Shown one piece after another: positions 1-6,333 of a DNA stretch of 6,709 nucleotides. The notes below the pieces were generated by a model that saw only the letters and a list, made by a program, of their open reading frames with translations, made no database searches and was not told the DNA's origin. Each line of letters opens with the position of its first letter. Within the stretch, counting starts at the first letter, position 1. The DNA comes from Bacteroidia bacterium (GTDB lineage Bacteria > Bacteroidota > Bacteroidia > Cytophagales > Cyclobacteriaceae). Position numbers and translations under genes: made by a program. Location: assembly GCA_016650355.1 (NCBI GenBank), contig JAENVX010000369.1:1-6709 (forward strand), in the 5' to 3' direction.

Positions 1-317
1 ACCCTGATCTTACGGGCAGGATCCACTAAGACATCCCAAAGGTGCATTTCGGCATTCAATTCACGAAGCAGAAAAACTTCGATCTTGGCTCCGGTTTTCT
101 CCTTGCGTCCATACAATCGCGCCGGGAAAACCATGGTATCATTGCCCACCAGCACATCCCCTTCATTAAAATATCCGACAATATCCTTGAAGATTTTATG
201 TTCAATTTTACCCGTATCCTTATGAAGGACCATCAGCCGGGATTCATCGCGATTTTCAGCAGGGCGATTGGCGATTAAATTTTGGGGGAGCTCAAATTTG
301 AATTCGGATAGCTTCAT
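1..317 (-). CDS. queA: S-adenosylmethionine:tRNA ribosyltransferase-isomerase QueA, N-terminal part (3' end beyond window)
   Basis: QueA transfers and isomerises the ribosyl group of S-adenosylmethionine onto the 7-aminomethyl-7-deazaguanine base already placed in tRNA, giving epoxyqueuosine at the wobble position of GUN-anticodon tRNAs; it is cytoplasmic. Translating the minus strand from the ATG at 317-315 gives an open frame of 105 codons to the window edge, against a usual family length of about 350. Family hallmarks are visible: LPQNLIANRP then NRDESRLMVL near residues 11-31, GDVLVGNDTMVFPARLYG near 52-69, and KTGAKIEVFLLREL near 73-86, a form common in Bacteroidota. The C-terminal two thirds are outside the window. 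No Shine-Dalgarno precedes the start, but a promoter-like box lies about 50 bases upstream. The gene is divergent from the permease pair. Function is assigned from family motifs; I am very sure of the family. Confidence 0.96.
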   Translation of the reverse strand, partial: MKLSEFKFELPQNLIANRPAENRDESRLMVLHKDTGKIEHKIFKDIVGYFNEGDVLVGNDTMVFPARLYGRKEKTGAKIEVFLLRELNAEMHLWDVLVDPARKIR

Positions 318-366
318 ATTTTAAATGCAGAGTATGCCCAATGAAGGGTATTTTTAAATAAGGTTG

Positions 367-397
367 CAAAAATAAGGCAATATTTAAGATTTACGAA
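367..397 (-). promoter_or_regulatory. Putative Bacteroidota-type promoter for queA
   Basis: Reading the minus strand, TATTTTTG (plus positions 374-367) matches the Bacteroidota -7 consensus TAnnTTTG exactly. A TTC (397-395), one base off the -33 TTG, lies 20 bases upstream, within the usual spacing. Transcription would start near 360, giving queA a leader of roughly 45 bases. The assignment rests on consensus matching in AT-rich DNA, so chance is possible. Confidence 0.45.
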
Positions 398-514
398 TAT
401 TGGTCACCTATTTTCATATGGGGAGCATCAAGGGCCGATTTTTAGTCTTATTTCGGTAATTCAAGCTTCCGGAAGACGACTAACCAAATTTATAGAACTG
501 CGTAAATACCCTTA

Positions 515-1780
515 ATGAAGACCTTGATTCAGATTTTTGAAAGTTTCCGCTTTGCCTGGCGCGCGCTGAAATCAAATATTTTGCGTACCATTCTTTCTTT
601 GCTAGGTGTGACCATAGGAATATTTGCCATTATCGCAGTCCTCACACTTGTTGATTCGCTTGAGAAAAATATCAAAGACAGTCTAAATTTTTTGGGTACG
701 GGAGTCATCTATGTGAATAAGTGGCCATTTATTCCTGAAGGGAGCGGCCCCTATAAATGGTGGGATTATTGGAGAAGACCAAATGCATCTGTGAATGAAT
801 ACAAATTTTTACAAGCCAATTTGCGCAACCAAAGTGCAATTTCCATTTATGCCGCCAAGGGGAATGTTGTTATAAAAAAAGACAATAACAGCATTGGTCA
901 AATAGGGCTTCGTGGTGGTGGGGCAGGCTACAATGATATTTTTGAAATCAACCTGGATAAGGGACGTTACTTTTCTGCAGAGGAAGTGGAGGCTGGCAGG
1001 AGCATAGCACTCATTGGTCATGAGGTAAGGAACGCACTATTTCCAAATATTGAGGATCCTACCGGTCAAGTGGTGCGCATTAAAAACCTCAAATACAAAG
1101 TAGTGGGCGTCATTAAAAAAGAAGGACAGAGTTTTCTGGGGACACCCAGCAATGATTACACGGTGATTATTCCTTACAATGCTTTTCGTAAATTATATCA
1201 AACAGGTACTGGCGCCTGGAACGAATTGCAATCAAGTATTGGAGTTAAAGGAAAAGATGCTGATATCGGTTTGGTTGAACTTGAAAATGAGATCACGGGT
1301 ATCATGCGTGTGAGGCGCGGACTAAAACCAACCGAGACAAATAATTTTGCCCTGAACAGGCCGGAAGCCATTGCCAATATGGTCAGTGGATTATTTGATG
1401 TGGTGGGGATTGCCGGTTGGATCATTGGCGGCTTTTCAATTTTGGTAGGAGGTTTTGGTATTGCCAACATTATGTTTGTTTCCGTGAAAGAGAGAACAAG
1501 TGTAATAGGCCTACAAAAATCTTTGGGAGCAAAGAATTATTTTATTCTATTTCAATTTTTATTCGAAGCTATTTTTCTGAGTTTAATAGGTGGTCTTGCC
1601 GGGCTAATACTGGTTTGGTTACTTACACTGGTTCCATTTGGAAGCCTTGTGGTAATACTGACGGTTAAGAATATTGTCCTTGGTCTGGGGGTATCTTCAA
1701 TTATTGGCTTGGTGTCGGGTATTATTCCTGCTGCAATGGCTGCCCGTCTTGATCCCGTGGCGGCAATCAGGGCTAACTAG
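515..1780 (+). CDS. MacB/FtsX-family ABC transporter permease (first of a tandem pair)
   Basis: This is an inner-membrane permease subunit of the MacB/LolCE/FtsX type, a class that uses a cytoplasmic ATPase to drive extracytoplasmic conformational work on lipoproteins, antibiotics, peptides or other substrates. The substrate here is unknown. The 421-residue protein has the classic layout: a cytoplasmic N-terminal helix (ESFRFAWRALKSN), TM1 at about 27-47, a large extracytoplasmic MacB_PCD-like domain at about 50-285 containing EGQSFLGTPSNDY (203-215), then three TM segments near 296-320, 343-371 and 384-409. The FtsX signatures NIMFVSVKERTSVIGLQKSLGAK (319-340, shown in part) and the C-terminal RLDPVAAIRA are present. 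Length is normal for a stand-alone permease without a fused ATPase, and none is encoded nearby. The ATG at 515 aligns with the paralogue's start downstream; there is no Shine-Dalgarno, as is usual in the phylum. It probably shares a transcript with the next gene, 59 bases away. Confidence 0.93.
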   Translation: MKTLIQIFESFRFAWRALKSNILRTILSLLGVTIGIFAIIAVLTLVDSLEKNIKDSLNFLGTGVIYVNKWPFIPEGSGPYKWWDYWRRPNASVNEYKFLQANLRNQSAISIYAAKGNVVIKKDNNSIGQIGLRGGGAGYNDIFEINLDKGRYFSAEEVEAGRSIALIGHEVRNALFPNIEDPTGQVVRIKNLKYKVVGVIKKEGQSFLGTPSNDYTVIIPYNAFRKLYQTGTGAWNELQSSIGVKGKDADIGLVELENEITGIMRVRRGLKPTETNNFALNRPEAIANMVSGLFDVVGIAGWIIGGFSILVGGFGIANIMFVSVKERTSVIGLQKSLGAKNYFILFQFLFEAIFLSLIGGLAGLILVWLLTLVPFGSLVVILTVKNIVLGLGVSSIIGLVSGIIPAAMAARLDPVAAIRAN

Positions 1781-1839
1781 CATCTGTGCTGGATTTTATC
1801 TGAGTGTATCTTTATCTTAAAACGGCCGTTAAATAACCG

Positions 1840-3096
1840 ATGCTTACACTTCGACTTATTTTCGAAAGCTTTGGTTTTGCTTGGCGTGCCCTAAAGTCAA
1901 ACATCCTTCGCACCATACTTTCTTTGCTTGGTGTTACAATCGGAATCTTTGCAATCATCGCTGTGCTCACGCTGGTGGATTCACTTGAGAAAAACATAAA
2001 AGATAGTTTTGATTTTTTAGGCACCGGAGTTATTTACACTGAGAAGTGGCCATTCATTGGTGGGCCAGATTTTCCATGGTGGGAATATTGGCGAAGACCC
2101 AATGCATCCTACAATGAATATAAATTTTTAGAAGAGAATCTTAAGACGCAGGCGGCAATTGCCATTTTTGCGATTAAAGGAAATTCAACTGTCAAGCGAG
2201 GTTCCAGCAGCATTAGTCAAATTTCTTTGAGAGGAGGCAGCTTGGGCTACGATAAAATCATGACTGTCAATATTGATGATGGACGATATTTTACAGTGGA
2301 TGAAGTTGAAGCCGGTAGAAATGTGGCTGTATTAGGTTACGAGGTGATGCAAGCTCTTTTTCCGAATGGAGAAAACCCAATCGGGCAGGATATCAAGATC
2401 AAAAACCTGAAGTTCAAAGTGATGGGTGTGATTAAGAAAGAGGGCCAAAGTTTTTTGGGTACACCAAGCAACGATTATGGATGCATAATTCCCTATCACT
2501 CGTATCGCAGACTTTATCAAACTGGTTCTGGGCTTTGGAATGAAAACACCTCACGTATTGGCGTGAAGGGATTTGACTCTGATATTGGCTTGGTGGAATT
2601 GGAAAATGAAATACGGGGATTGATGCGTGGTAAAAGAGGTTTGAAGCCGAATGACAAAGATAATTTTGCTTTGAATCGCCCTGAGGCCATTGCGAACGTG
2701 GTTAGTGGTTTGTTTGATGTTGTAGGTATAGCAGGTTGGATAATTGGTGGATTCTCAATCTTGGTTGGTGGGTTTGGTATAGCCAACATTATGTTTGTTT
2801 CTGTAAAAGAAAGAACCAGCGTGATTGGACTCCAAAAATCACTTGGGGCAAAAAATTATTTTATTCTTTTTCAATTTTTATTCGAAGCAGTCTTCCTCAG
2901 TTTAATTGGTGGGCTGGCCGGACTGATTCTGGTTTGGTTTCTCACGATGGCCCCGTTCGGAGATCTGCAAGTAATACTGACACTAAAAAATATTGTACTG
3001 GGTCTTGGTGTATCTTCAATTATTGGATTGGTATCAGGGATTATTCCTGCAGCGATGGCAGCACGACTCGATCCGGTTGCTGCTATCCGCGCCTAA
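1840..3096 (+). CDS. MacB/FtsX-family ABC transporter permease (second of a tandem pair)
   Basis: This is a paralogue of the preceding gene: 418 residues, differing by a three-residue gap near residue 75, with the same architecture. TM1 is at about 27-47, the extracytoplasmic domain at about 50-282, and TM2-4 lie near 293-317, 340-368 and 381-406. By hand count the first 60 residues share 54 identities and the last 140 share 132, whereas 188 aligned residues of the extracytoplasmic domain share only 122. That suggests both copies keep the same membrane and ATPase-coupling surfaces while the outer domains have specialised, for example as the two halves of a heterodimer; this is inference. The substrate is not deducible. 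The start at 1840 aligns with the first copy. The TAA stop sits in the A-tract of the terminator hairpin. No ATP-binding subunit is encoded in the window. Confidence 0.93.
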   Translation: MLTLRLIFESFGFAWRALKSNILRTILSLLGVTIGIFAIIAVLTLVDSLEKNIKDSFDFLGTGVIYTEKWPFIGGPDFPWWEYWRRPNASYNEYKFLEENLKTQAAIAIFAIKGNSTVKRGSSSISQISLRGGSLGYDKIMTVNIDDGRYFTVDEVEAGRNVAVLGYEVMQALFPNGENPIGQDIKIKNLKFKVMGVIKKEGQSFLGTPSNDYGCIIPYHSYRRLYQTGSGLWNENTSRIGVKGFDSDIGLVELENEIRGLMRGKRGLKPNDKDNFALNRPEAIANVVSGLFDVVGIAGWIIGGFSILVGGFGIANIMFVSVKERTSVIGLQKSLGAKNYFILFQFLFEAVFLSLIGGLAGLILVWFLTMAPFGDLQVILTLKNIVLGLGVSSIIGLVSGIIPAAMAARLDPVAAIRA

Positions 3097-3133
3097 AAAA
3101 ATAGGGACGCAATTAGCGTCCCTATTTTTTTTT
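3095..3133. terminator. Bidirectional intrinsic terminator between permease 2 and recA
   Basis: A perfect 16-bp stem pairs 3095-3110 with 3116-3131 around the five-base loop AATTA. Its GC-rich core is GGGACGC/GCGTCCC, flanked by an A-run on the 5' side and a nine-base T-run (3125-3133) on the 3' side. The A and T runs make it a typical intrinsic terminator on both strands, fitting the convergent arrangement of the permease pair (plus) and recA (minus). The last two bases of the permease TAA stop belong to the stem. Confidence 0.93.
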
Positions 3134-3138
3134 AGTAA

Positions 3139-3159
3139 TGACGCAAAGACTTTGCGCCA
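3139..3159 (-). other. Second hairpin immediately after the recA stop codon
   Basis: Positions 3139-3147 pair with 3151-3159 around a three-base loop (GAC), with one internal mismatch (3141/3157). It lies 9 bases beyond the recA stop and has no T-run of its own. On the recA transcript it precedes the strong terminator hairpin, so it could be an mRNA 3'-end stabiliser or part of a tandem terminator. It repeats the heptamer GACGCAA that is also in the terminator stem. Function is inferred from position only. Confidence 0.4.
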
Positions 3160-3168
3160 TTTATCATG

Positions 3169-4221
3169 CTATACCTCTTTCTCTTCCAAAACTTTGGCAC
3201 CGTCTGGTGTTGCTAGTTTTTCTTTAATTTTTGCTTCTAATTCGGCCATTAACTCTGGATTGTCCTCAATCAATTGCTTCACTGAATCGCGGCCCTGGCC
3301 AAGTTTGTTACCACTGTAAGAAAACCAGGAACCTGATTTTTGAATCACGTTAAGTTCAACACCAATATCAACGATTTCACCTGATTTTGAAATACCCCTT
3401 CCGTACATGATGTCGAACTCTACAACTTTGAAGGGAGGCGCAACTTTGTTTTTCACCACTTTAACTTTTACACGGTTTCCGGTAATGTCATCTGGCGATT
3501 CTTTGATCTGACCAATTCTGCGAATATCTAATCTGACAGAGGCATAAAATTTAAGCGCATTGCCGCCTGTTGTGGTTTCTGGGTTTCCAAAGACGATTCC
3601 GATTTTCTCGCGCAATTGGTTGATGAAGATACAAGCGCATCCCGTTTTGCTAATAGTGCCAGTCAACTTTCTAAGAGCTTGTGACATCAATCTTGCTTGC
3701 AAGCCCATTTTACTTTCACCCATTTCACCTTCCAATTCAGCTTTGGGAACCAGTGCCGCCACTGAATCGATTACAATAATATCTATAGCTCCAGAGCGGA
3801 TTAGATGCTCCGCAATTTCCAATGCCTGTTCACCATTGTCAGGCTGAGAGATCAATAGGTTTTCAGTGTCGATTCCAAGCTTTTCAGCATACGCTTTATC
3901 AAAAGCATGCTCTGCATCAATAAATGCTGCTAGTCCTCCTGCTTTTTGAGCTTCGGCAATTGCATGCAAGGTTAAGGTTGTCTTACCAGAAGATTCCGGA
4001 CCATAAATTTCAGTTACCCTCCCGCGAGGCAGACCTCCAATACCTAAGGCGATGTCCAATCCTAACGAACCAGTTGAAATGGCAGGAATGTCTGATACTT
4101 TTTGATCATTTAATCTCATGACAGAACCTTTTCCGTAGGTCTTGTCCAACTTATCGATAGTAAGTTGTAATGCTTTTAATTTTTCTTGTTTTTCTTTGTT
4201 TTCTGCTTTATTGTCCGCCAT
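3169..4221 (-). CDS. recA: Recombinase RecA
   Basis: RecA forms ATP-dependent filaments on single-stranded DNA, carries out homology search and strand exchange, and stimulates LexA-type self-cleavage where the SOS system exists. The 350-residue protein is standard length. Visible elements are an N-terminal helix region with KTYGKGSVMRL (27-37), the Walker A motif GPESSGKT (74-81), the catalytic Glu in FIDAEHAFD (E103), the Walker B strand IIVID (148-152) leading into SVAALVPKAELEGEMG and loop L1, and the NQLREKIGIVFGNPETTTGG segment (201-220) covering loop L2 and its DNA contacts, followed by NALKFYASVRLDIRR. The C-terminal segment ends EEKEV and is only modestly acidic. The start fits the family's usual N-terminus; an A-rich stretch, not a Shine-Dalgarno, precedes it. 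The gene is monocistronic by context: divergent from the aminopeptidase and convergent with the permeases. No inteins or frame breaks are present. Confidence 0.99.
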   Translation of the reverse strand: MADNKAENKEKQEKLKALQLTIDKLDKTYGKGSVMRLNDQKVSDIPAISTGSLGLDIALGIGGLPRGRVTEIYGPESSGKTTLTLHAIAEAQKAGGLAAFIDAEHAFDKAYAEKLGIDTENLLISQPDNGEQALEIAEHLIRSGAIDIIVIDSVAALVPKAELEGEMGESKMGLQARLMSQALRKLTGTISKTGCACIFINQLREKIGIVFGNPETTTGGNALKFYASVRLDIRRIGQIKESPDDITGNRVKVKVVKNKVAPPFKVVEFDIMYGRGISKSGEIVDIGVELNVIQKSGSWFSYSGNKLGQGRDSVKQLIEDNPELMAELEAKIKEKLATPDGAKVLEEKEV

Positions 4222-4256
4222 ATATCTAGTTTATTTTTTCTTTCTGAATGCGGGTT

Positions 4257-4285
4257 CAAATTACAAGTTCAGTTACCAAAATCAA
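4257..4285 (-). promoter_or_regulatory. Putative recA promoter
   Basis: On the minus strand a TTG (4285-4283) is followed after 19 bases by TAATTTG (4263-4257), which resembles the Bacteroidota -7 box TAnnTTTG with one T missing. The box is 35 bases upstream of the recA ATG, a sensible leader length. A GTTC direct repeat (4254-4257 and 4267-4270) overlaps it and could be an operator, but its 9-base spacing does not match a well-known LexA box. Weak evidence. Confidence 0.33.
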
Positions 4286-4375
4286 ATTTTCATCTTTGTG
4301 TCGAGAGTTAACAATTTGCCTCTGTGCCATGTTAATAATTGAAATAGACTCGAAATTTGCGTCCTTGCTTGATCT

Positions 4376-5401
4376 ATGATCCGTAAAATTATTTTTGCTT
4401 TTATTTTTCTATTGGCCGTTCTGATCATTTGGAATTGGTCACTCTTGCTGTATGGCATAAATCAGGGAATCGGTCAATTGAATATTGTTTGGAATGCCAG
4501 ACCCGTAAACGAGTATTTATTAGATTCACAGTTTCCTGATTCCCTCAAGTCCAAGCTTCTGCTAATTGATGAGGTGAGAAAATTTGCCATAGATTCACTT
4601 GGACTGAAAGACACAGATAATTACAAAACATTGTATGATCAAAAAGGTGAAGAACTAATGTGGGTGGTGACGGCATGCGCACCTTTTGAACTGAAGCCTA
4701 AGCTGTGGACGTTTCCAGTAATTGGGGATGTTCCTTACAAAGGATATTTTGATAAGGAAAAGGCAAGAAAGGAAAGAGATCAATTAGAAATAGAAGGTTG
4801 GGATGTAAGTGTTATGAACCCTGGGGGCTGGTCTACACTTGGCTGGTTTACCGATCCTATTCTTAGCGGGATGCTTACACGTAGTGAAGGAGATTTAGCA
4901 AGTCTGATCATTCATGAAATGGTGCACGCTACTTTTTTTGTGAAGGATAGTGTGGAGCTCAATGAAAATCTTGCTTCCTTCATTGGAGACACAACCGCAT
5001 ACGATTTCTTACGGTGGAAATTTGGCGCAGATTCAAAAGAATATGTGACCTACCTGCACGAAGATCAGGACTACAGAAAATACTATCCTCATGTCCTTAG
5101 AGGTACAAATACGCTAGACAGTTTGTACGAGGTGATAAGGGATGAACCTATCAATATAAAAAAAGAAAAGAAGGAGGAGGCTATTCGCAAAATTGTGGAG
5201 AGCATGGATACCCTAACGTTGCACACCACACGCAAACCCTCAACACGTTATCAGAAAAGGCTGCCAAACAATACGTACTTTATGTCTTACAGACGGTATC
5301 AATCCAAGCAACTTCTCTTTAAGGATGAGCTGGAAAAAAATTACAAGGGTGACATTAAAAATCTTATAAGAGGCTACCAATCCATGTACCCTTTTCTCTA
5401 G
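4376..5401 (+). CDS. Predicted membrane-anchored zinc aminopeptidase (COG4324/PF10023-like)
   Basis: This 341-residue protein matches the uncharacterised 'predicted aminopeptidase' family COG4324. An N-terminal hydrophobic segment (about 5-27, positively charged MIRK before it) should anchor it in the inner membrane with the body outside the cytoplasm; no lipobox cysteine is seen. Family landmarks run in order: GIGQLNIVWNARPVNEYL (31-48), CAPFELKPKLWTFPVIGDVP (101-120), YKGYFDKEKARKE (121-133), and GGWSTLGWFTDPILSGML (150-167). The metal site is HEMVH (180-184) with a downstream Glu (E197) in NENLASFIG, the HExxH plus distal Glu pattern of gluzincin-type zinc peptidases. The C-terminal third (about 225-341) is charged and less distinctive. 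'Aminopeptidase' is the family's predicted label, so the true substrate is unknown. It is divergent from recA with 154 bases between starts, and 118 bases separate it from the response regulator; no operon partner is evident. Confidence 0.88.
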   Translation: MIRKIIFAFIFLLAVLIIWNWSLLLYGINQGIGQLNIVWNARPVNEYLLDSQFPDSLKSKLLLIDEVRKFAIDSLGLKDTDNYKTLYDQKGEELMWVVTACAPFELKPKLWTFPVIGDVPYKGYFDKEKARKERDQLEIEGWDVSVMNPGGWSTLGWFTDPILSGMLTRSEGDLASLIIHEMVHATFFVKDSVELNENLASFIGDTTAYDFLRWKFGADSKEYVTYLHEDQDYRKYYPHVLRGTNTLDSLYEVIRDEPINIKKEKKEEAIRKIVESMDTLTLHTTRKPSTRYQKRLPNNTYFMSYRRYQSKQLLFKDELEKNYKGDIKNLIRGYQSMYPFL

Positions 5402-5519
5402 AAATTTTCTAAATGTTATGTTTGATAGACACTTAGATTACCGAATTGTTAAGACCGATGCCTTGGCTTTTAATTAGGTTATTTTCTCTCTACTTTTATT
5501 CGTGAAAAGAAATAGACTT

Positions 5520-6209
5520 ATGGGTAAAAAGGCATCGCAGAAGATACTAGTCGTAGACGATGAAGAGCCCATACTGGAATTATTAAAATATAACCTCGAG
5601 AAGGAGGGCTATGAGGTCCGTGTTGCGGCTGATGGACAAGCGGGTGTGGAGATTGCAAAGAAGTTTCACCCTGATCTTGTGCTGCTGGATATCATGATGC
5701 CTAAAATGGACGGGGTGGAGACGTGTCGCCTGCTTCGCGACAATCCTGATCTTGAAAATACTTTTATTGTTTTCTTAACCGCCCGGGCCGAAGAGTATTC
5801 AGAAATTGCAGCCTTTGATGTAGGTGCTGATGACTACATCTTAAAACCTATTAAGCCGCGAGCCCTTATGAGTCGCATAAGTGCGCTATTCAGAAGGGAG
5901 TCTAAGAAAAAATCAGCTGCTGAACAGATTACAGTTGGGGATTTGATAATTGACAGGACAAGTTATACCATCAAAATTAAAGGAATGGAAATCAGCCTGC
6001 CCAAAAAAGAATTTGAATTACTGTATTTTCTCGCCAACAACCCAAATCAAGTATTCAGCCGAGACGATTTGTTGCTAAACATTTGGGGCTCGGATGTCTA
6101 TGTGCTGGCACGCACTGTTGATGTGCACGTGCGTAAAGTGCGCGAAAAAATTGGTGAAGACTACATTACCACTGTCAAGGGTGTGGGCTACAAGTTTAAT
6201 GTGAGCTAA
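5520..6209 (+). CDS. OmpR/PhoB-class DNA-binding response regulator
   Basis: This is a two-domain cytoplasmic transcription factor activated by phosphorylation. Numbered from the ATG at 5520 (229 residues), the receiver domain (about 8-124) has the acidic pair D13/D14, phosphoacceptor D57 in LLDIMMPKMDG, switch T87 and conserved K109 in the YILKP motif. The C-terminal winged-helix domain (about 135-228) has KKEFELLYFLANNPNQVFSR, the recognition region RTVDVHVRKVREKIG and the wing ending VKGVGYKF, as in PhoB/OmpR. An in-frame GTG at 5502 would add six residues. I prefer the ATG because an A-rich stretch precedes it, the GTG follows a pyrimidine-rich stretch, and a possible -7 box (TACTTTTA, 5491-5498) would start the transcript around or after the GTG. 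The downstream kinase gene is the likely partner. The regulon cannot be told from the window; resemblance to PhoB/PhoP is at class level. Confidence 0.95.
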   Translation: MGKKASQKILVVDDEEPILELLKYNLEKEGYEVRVAADGQAGVEIAKKFHPDLVLLDIMMPKMDGVETCRLLRDNPDLENTFIVFLTARAEEYSEIAAFDVGADDYILKPIKPRALMSRISALFRRESKKKSAAEQITVGDLIIDRTSYTIKIKGMEISLPKKEFELLYFLANNPNQVFSRDDLLLNIWGSDVYVLARTVDVHVRKVREKIGEDYITTVKGVGYKFNVS

Positions 6210-6290
6210 CTAGCTTAATCGCTAAAGTTGGCTATCGTGGGGCAGTGTCGATCATCCAAATTGAGAATTACAAATTTCCGCGCCAACCAC

Positions 6291-6298
6291 TACCTTCG
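6291..6298 (+). promoter_or_regulatory. Putative -7 promoter box for the histidine kinase gene
   Basis: TACCTTCG differs from the Bacteroidota -7 consensus TAnnTTTG by one base. It lies 35 bases upstream of the kinase ATG, so the leader would be about 30 bases. No good TTG is found at the expected -33 distance. It offers a reason for the 124-base gap between regulator and kinase genes. Confidence 0.38.
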
Positions 6299-6333
6299 CG
6301 CAATGATTTCAATTTTTAATAAACCTACAGCGA

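Noticed and set aside
42..278. 78-codon plus-strand open frame
   Set aside because: It lies wholly antisense to queA, whose minus-strand translation matches family motifs throughout; the plus frame has no recognisable features.
2736..3104. 122-codon plus-strand frame overlapping permease 2
   Set aside because: It is a shifted frame within the conserved FtsX region; the same kind of frame appears in permease 1 (1417-1668), as expected for shadows of paralogous genes. Low-complexity W/G/S-rich composition.
3560..3847. 95-codon plus-strand open frame inside recA
   Set aside because: It is antisense to the conserved RecA core, so its openness follows from recA codon use.
4142..4342. 66-codon plus-strand frame across the recA start and the intergenic region
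   Set aside because: Half is antisense to recA, the remainder is AT-rich noncoding DNA, and there is no initiation context or motif.
4281..4360. Promoter boxes for the aminopeptidase gene (CATCTTTG and GAAATTTG)
   Set aside because: Each has one mismatch at the important first T of TAnnTTTG and neither has a convincing -33 TTG, so no call was made.
5399..5411. Small palindrome TAGAAATTTTCTA at the aminopeptidase stop, considered as a terminator
   Set aside because: The stem is only five or six A/T-rich pairs, without a GC core or a following T-run.
5502..5519. GTG start giving a response regulator six residues longer
   Set aside because: The upstream context is pyrimidine-rich, the extra residues are not part of the receiver fold, and the ATG at 5520 has the A-rich context expected in this phylum. 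It remains possible.
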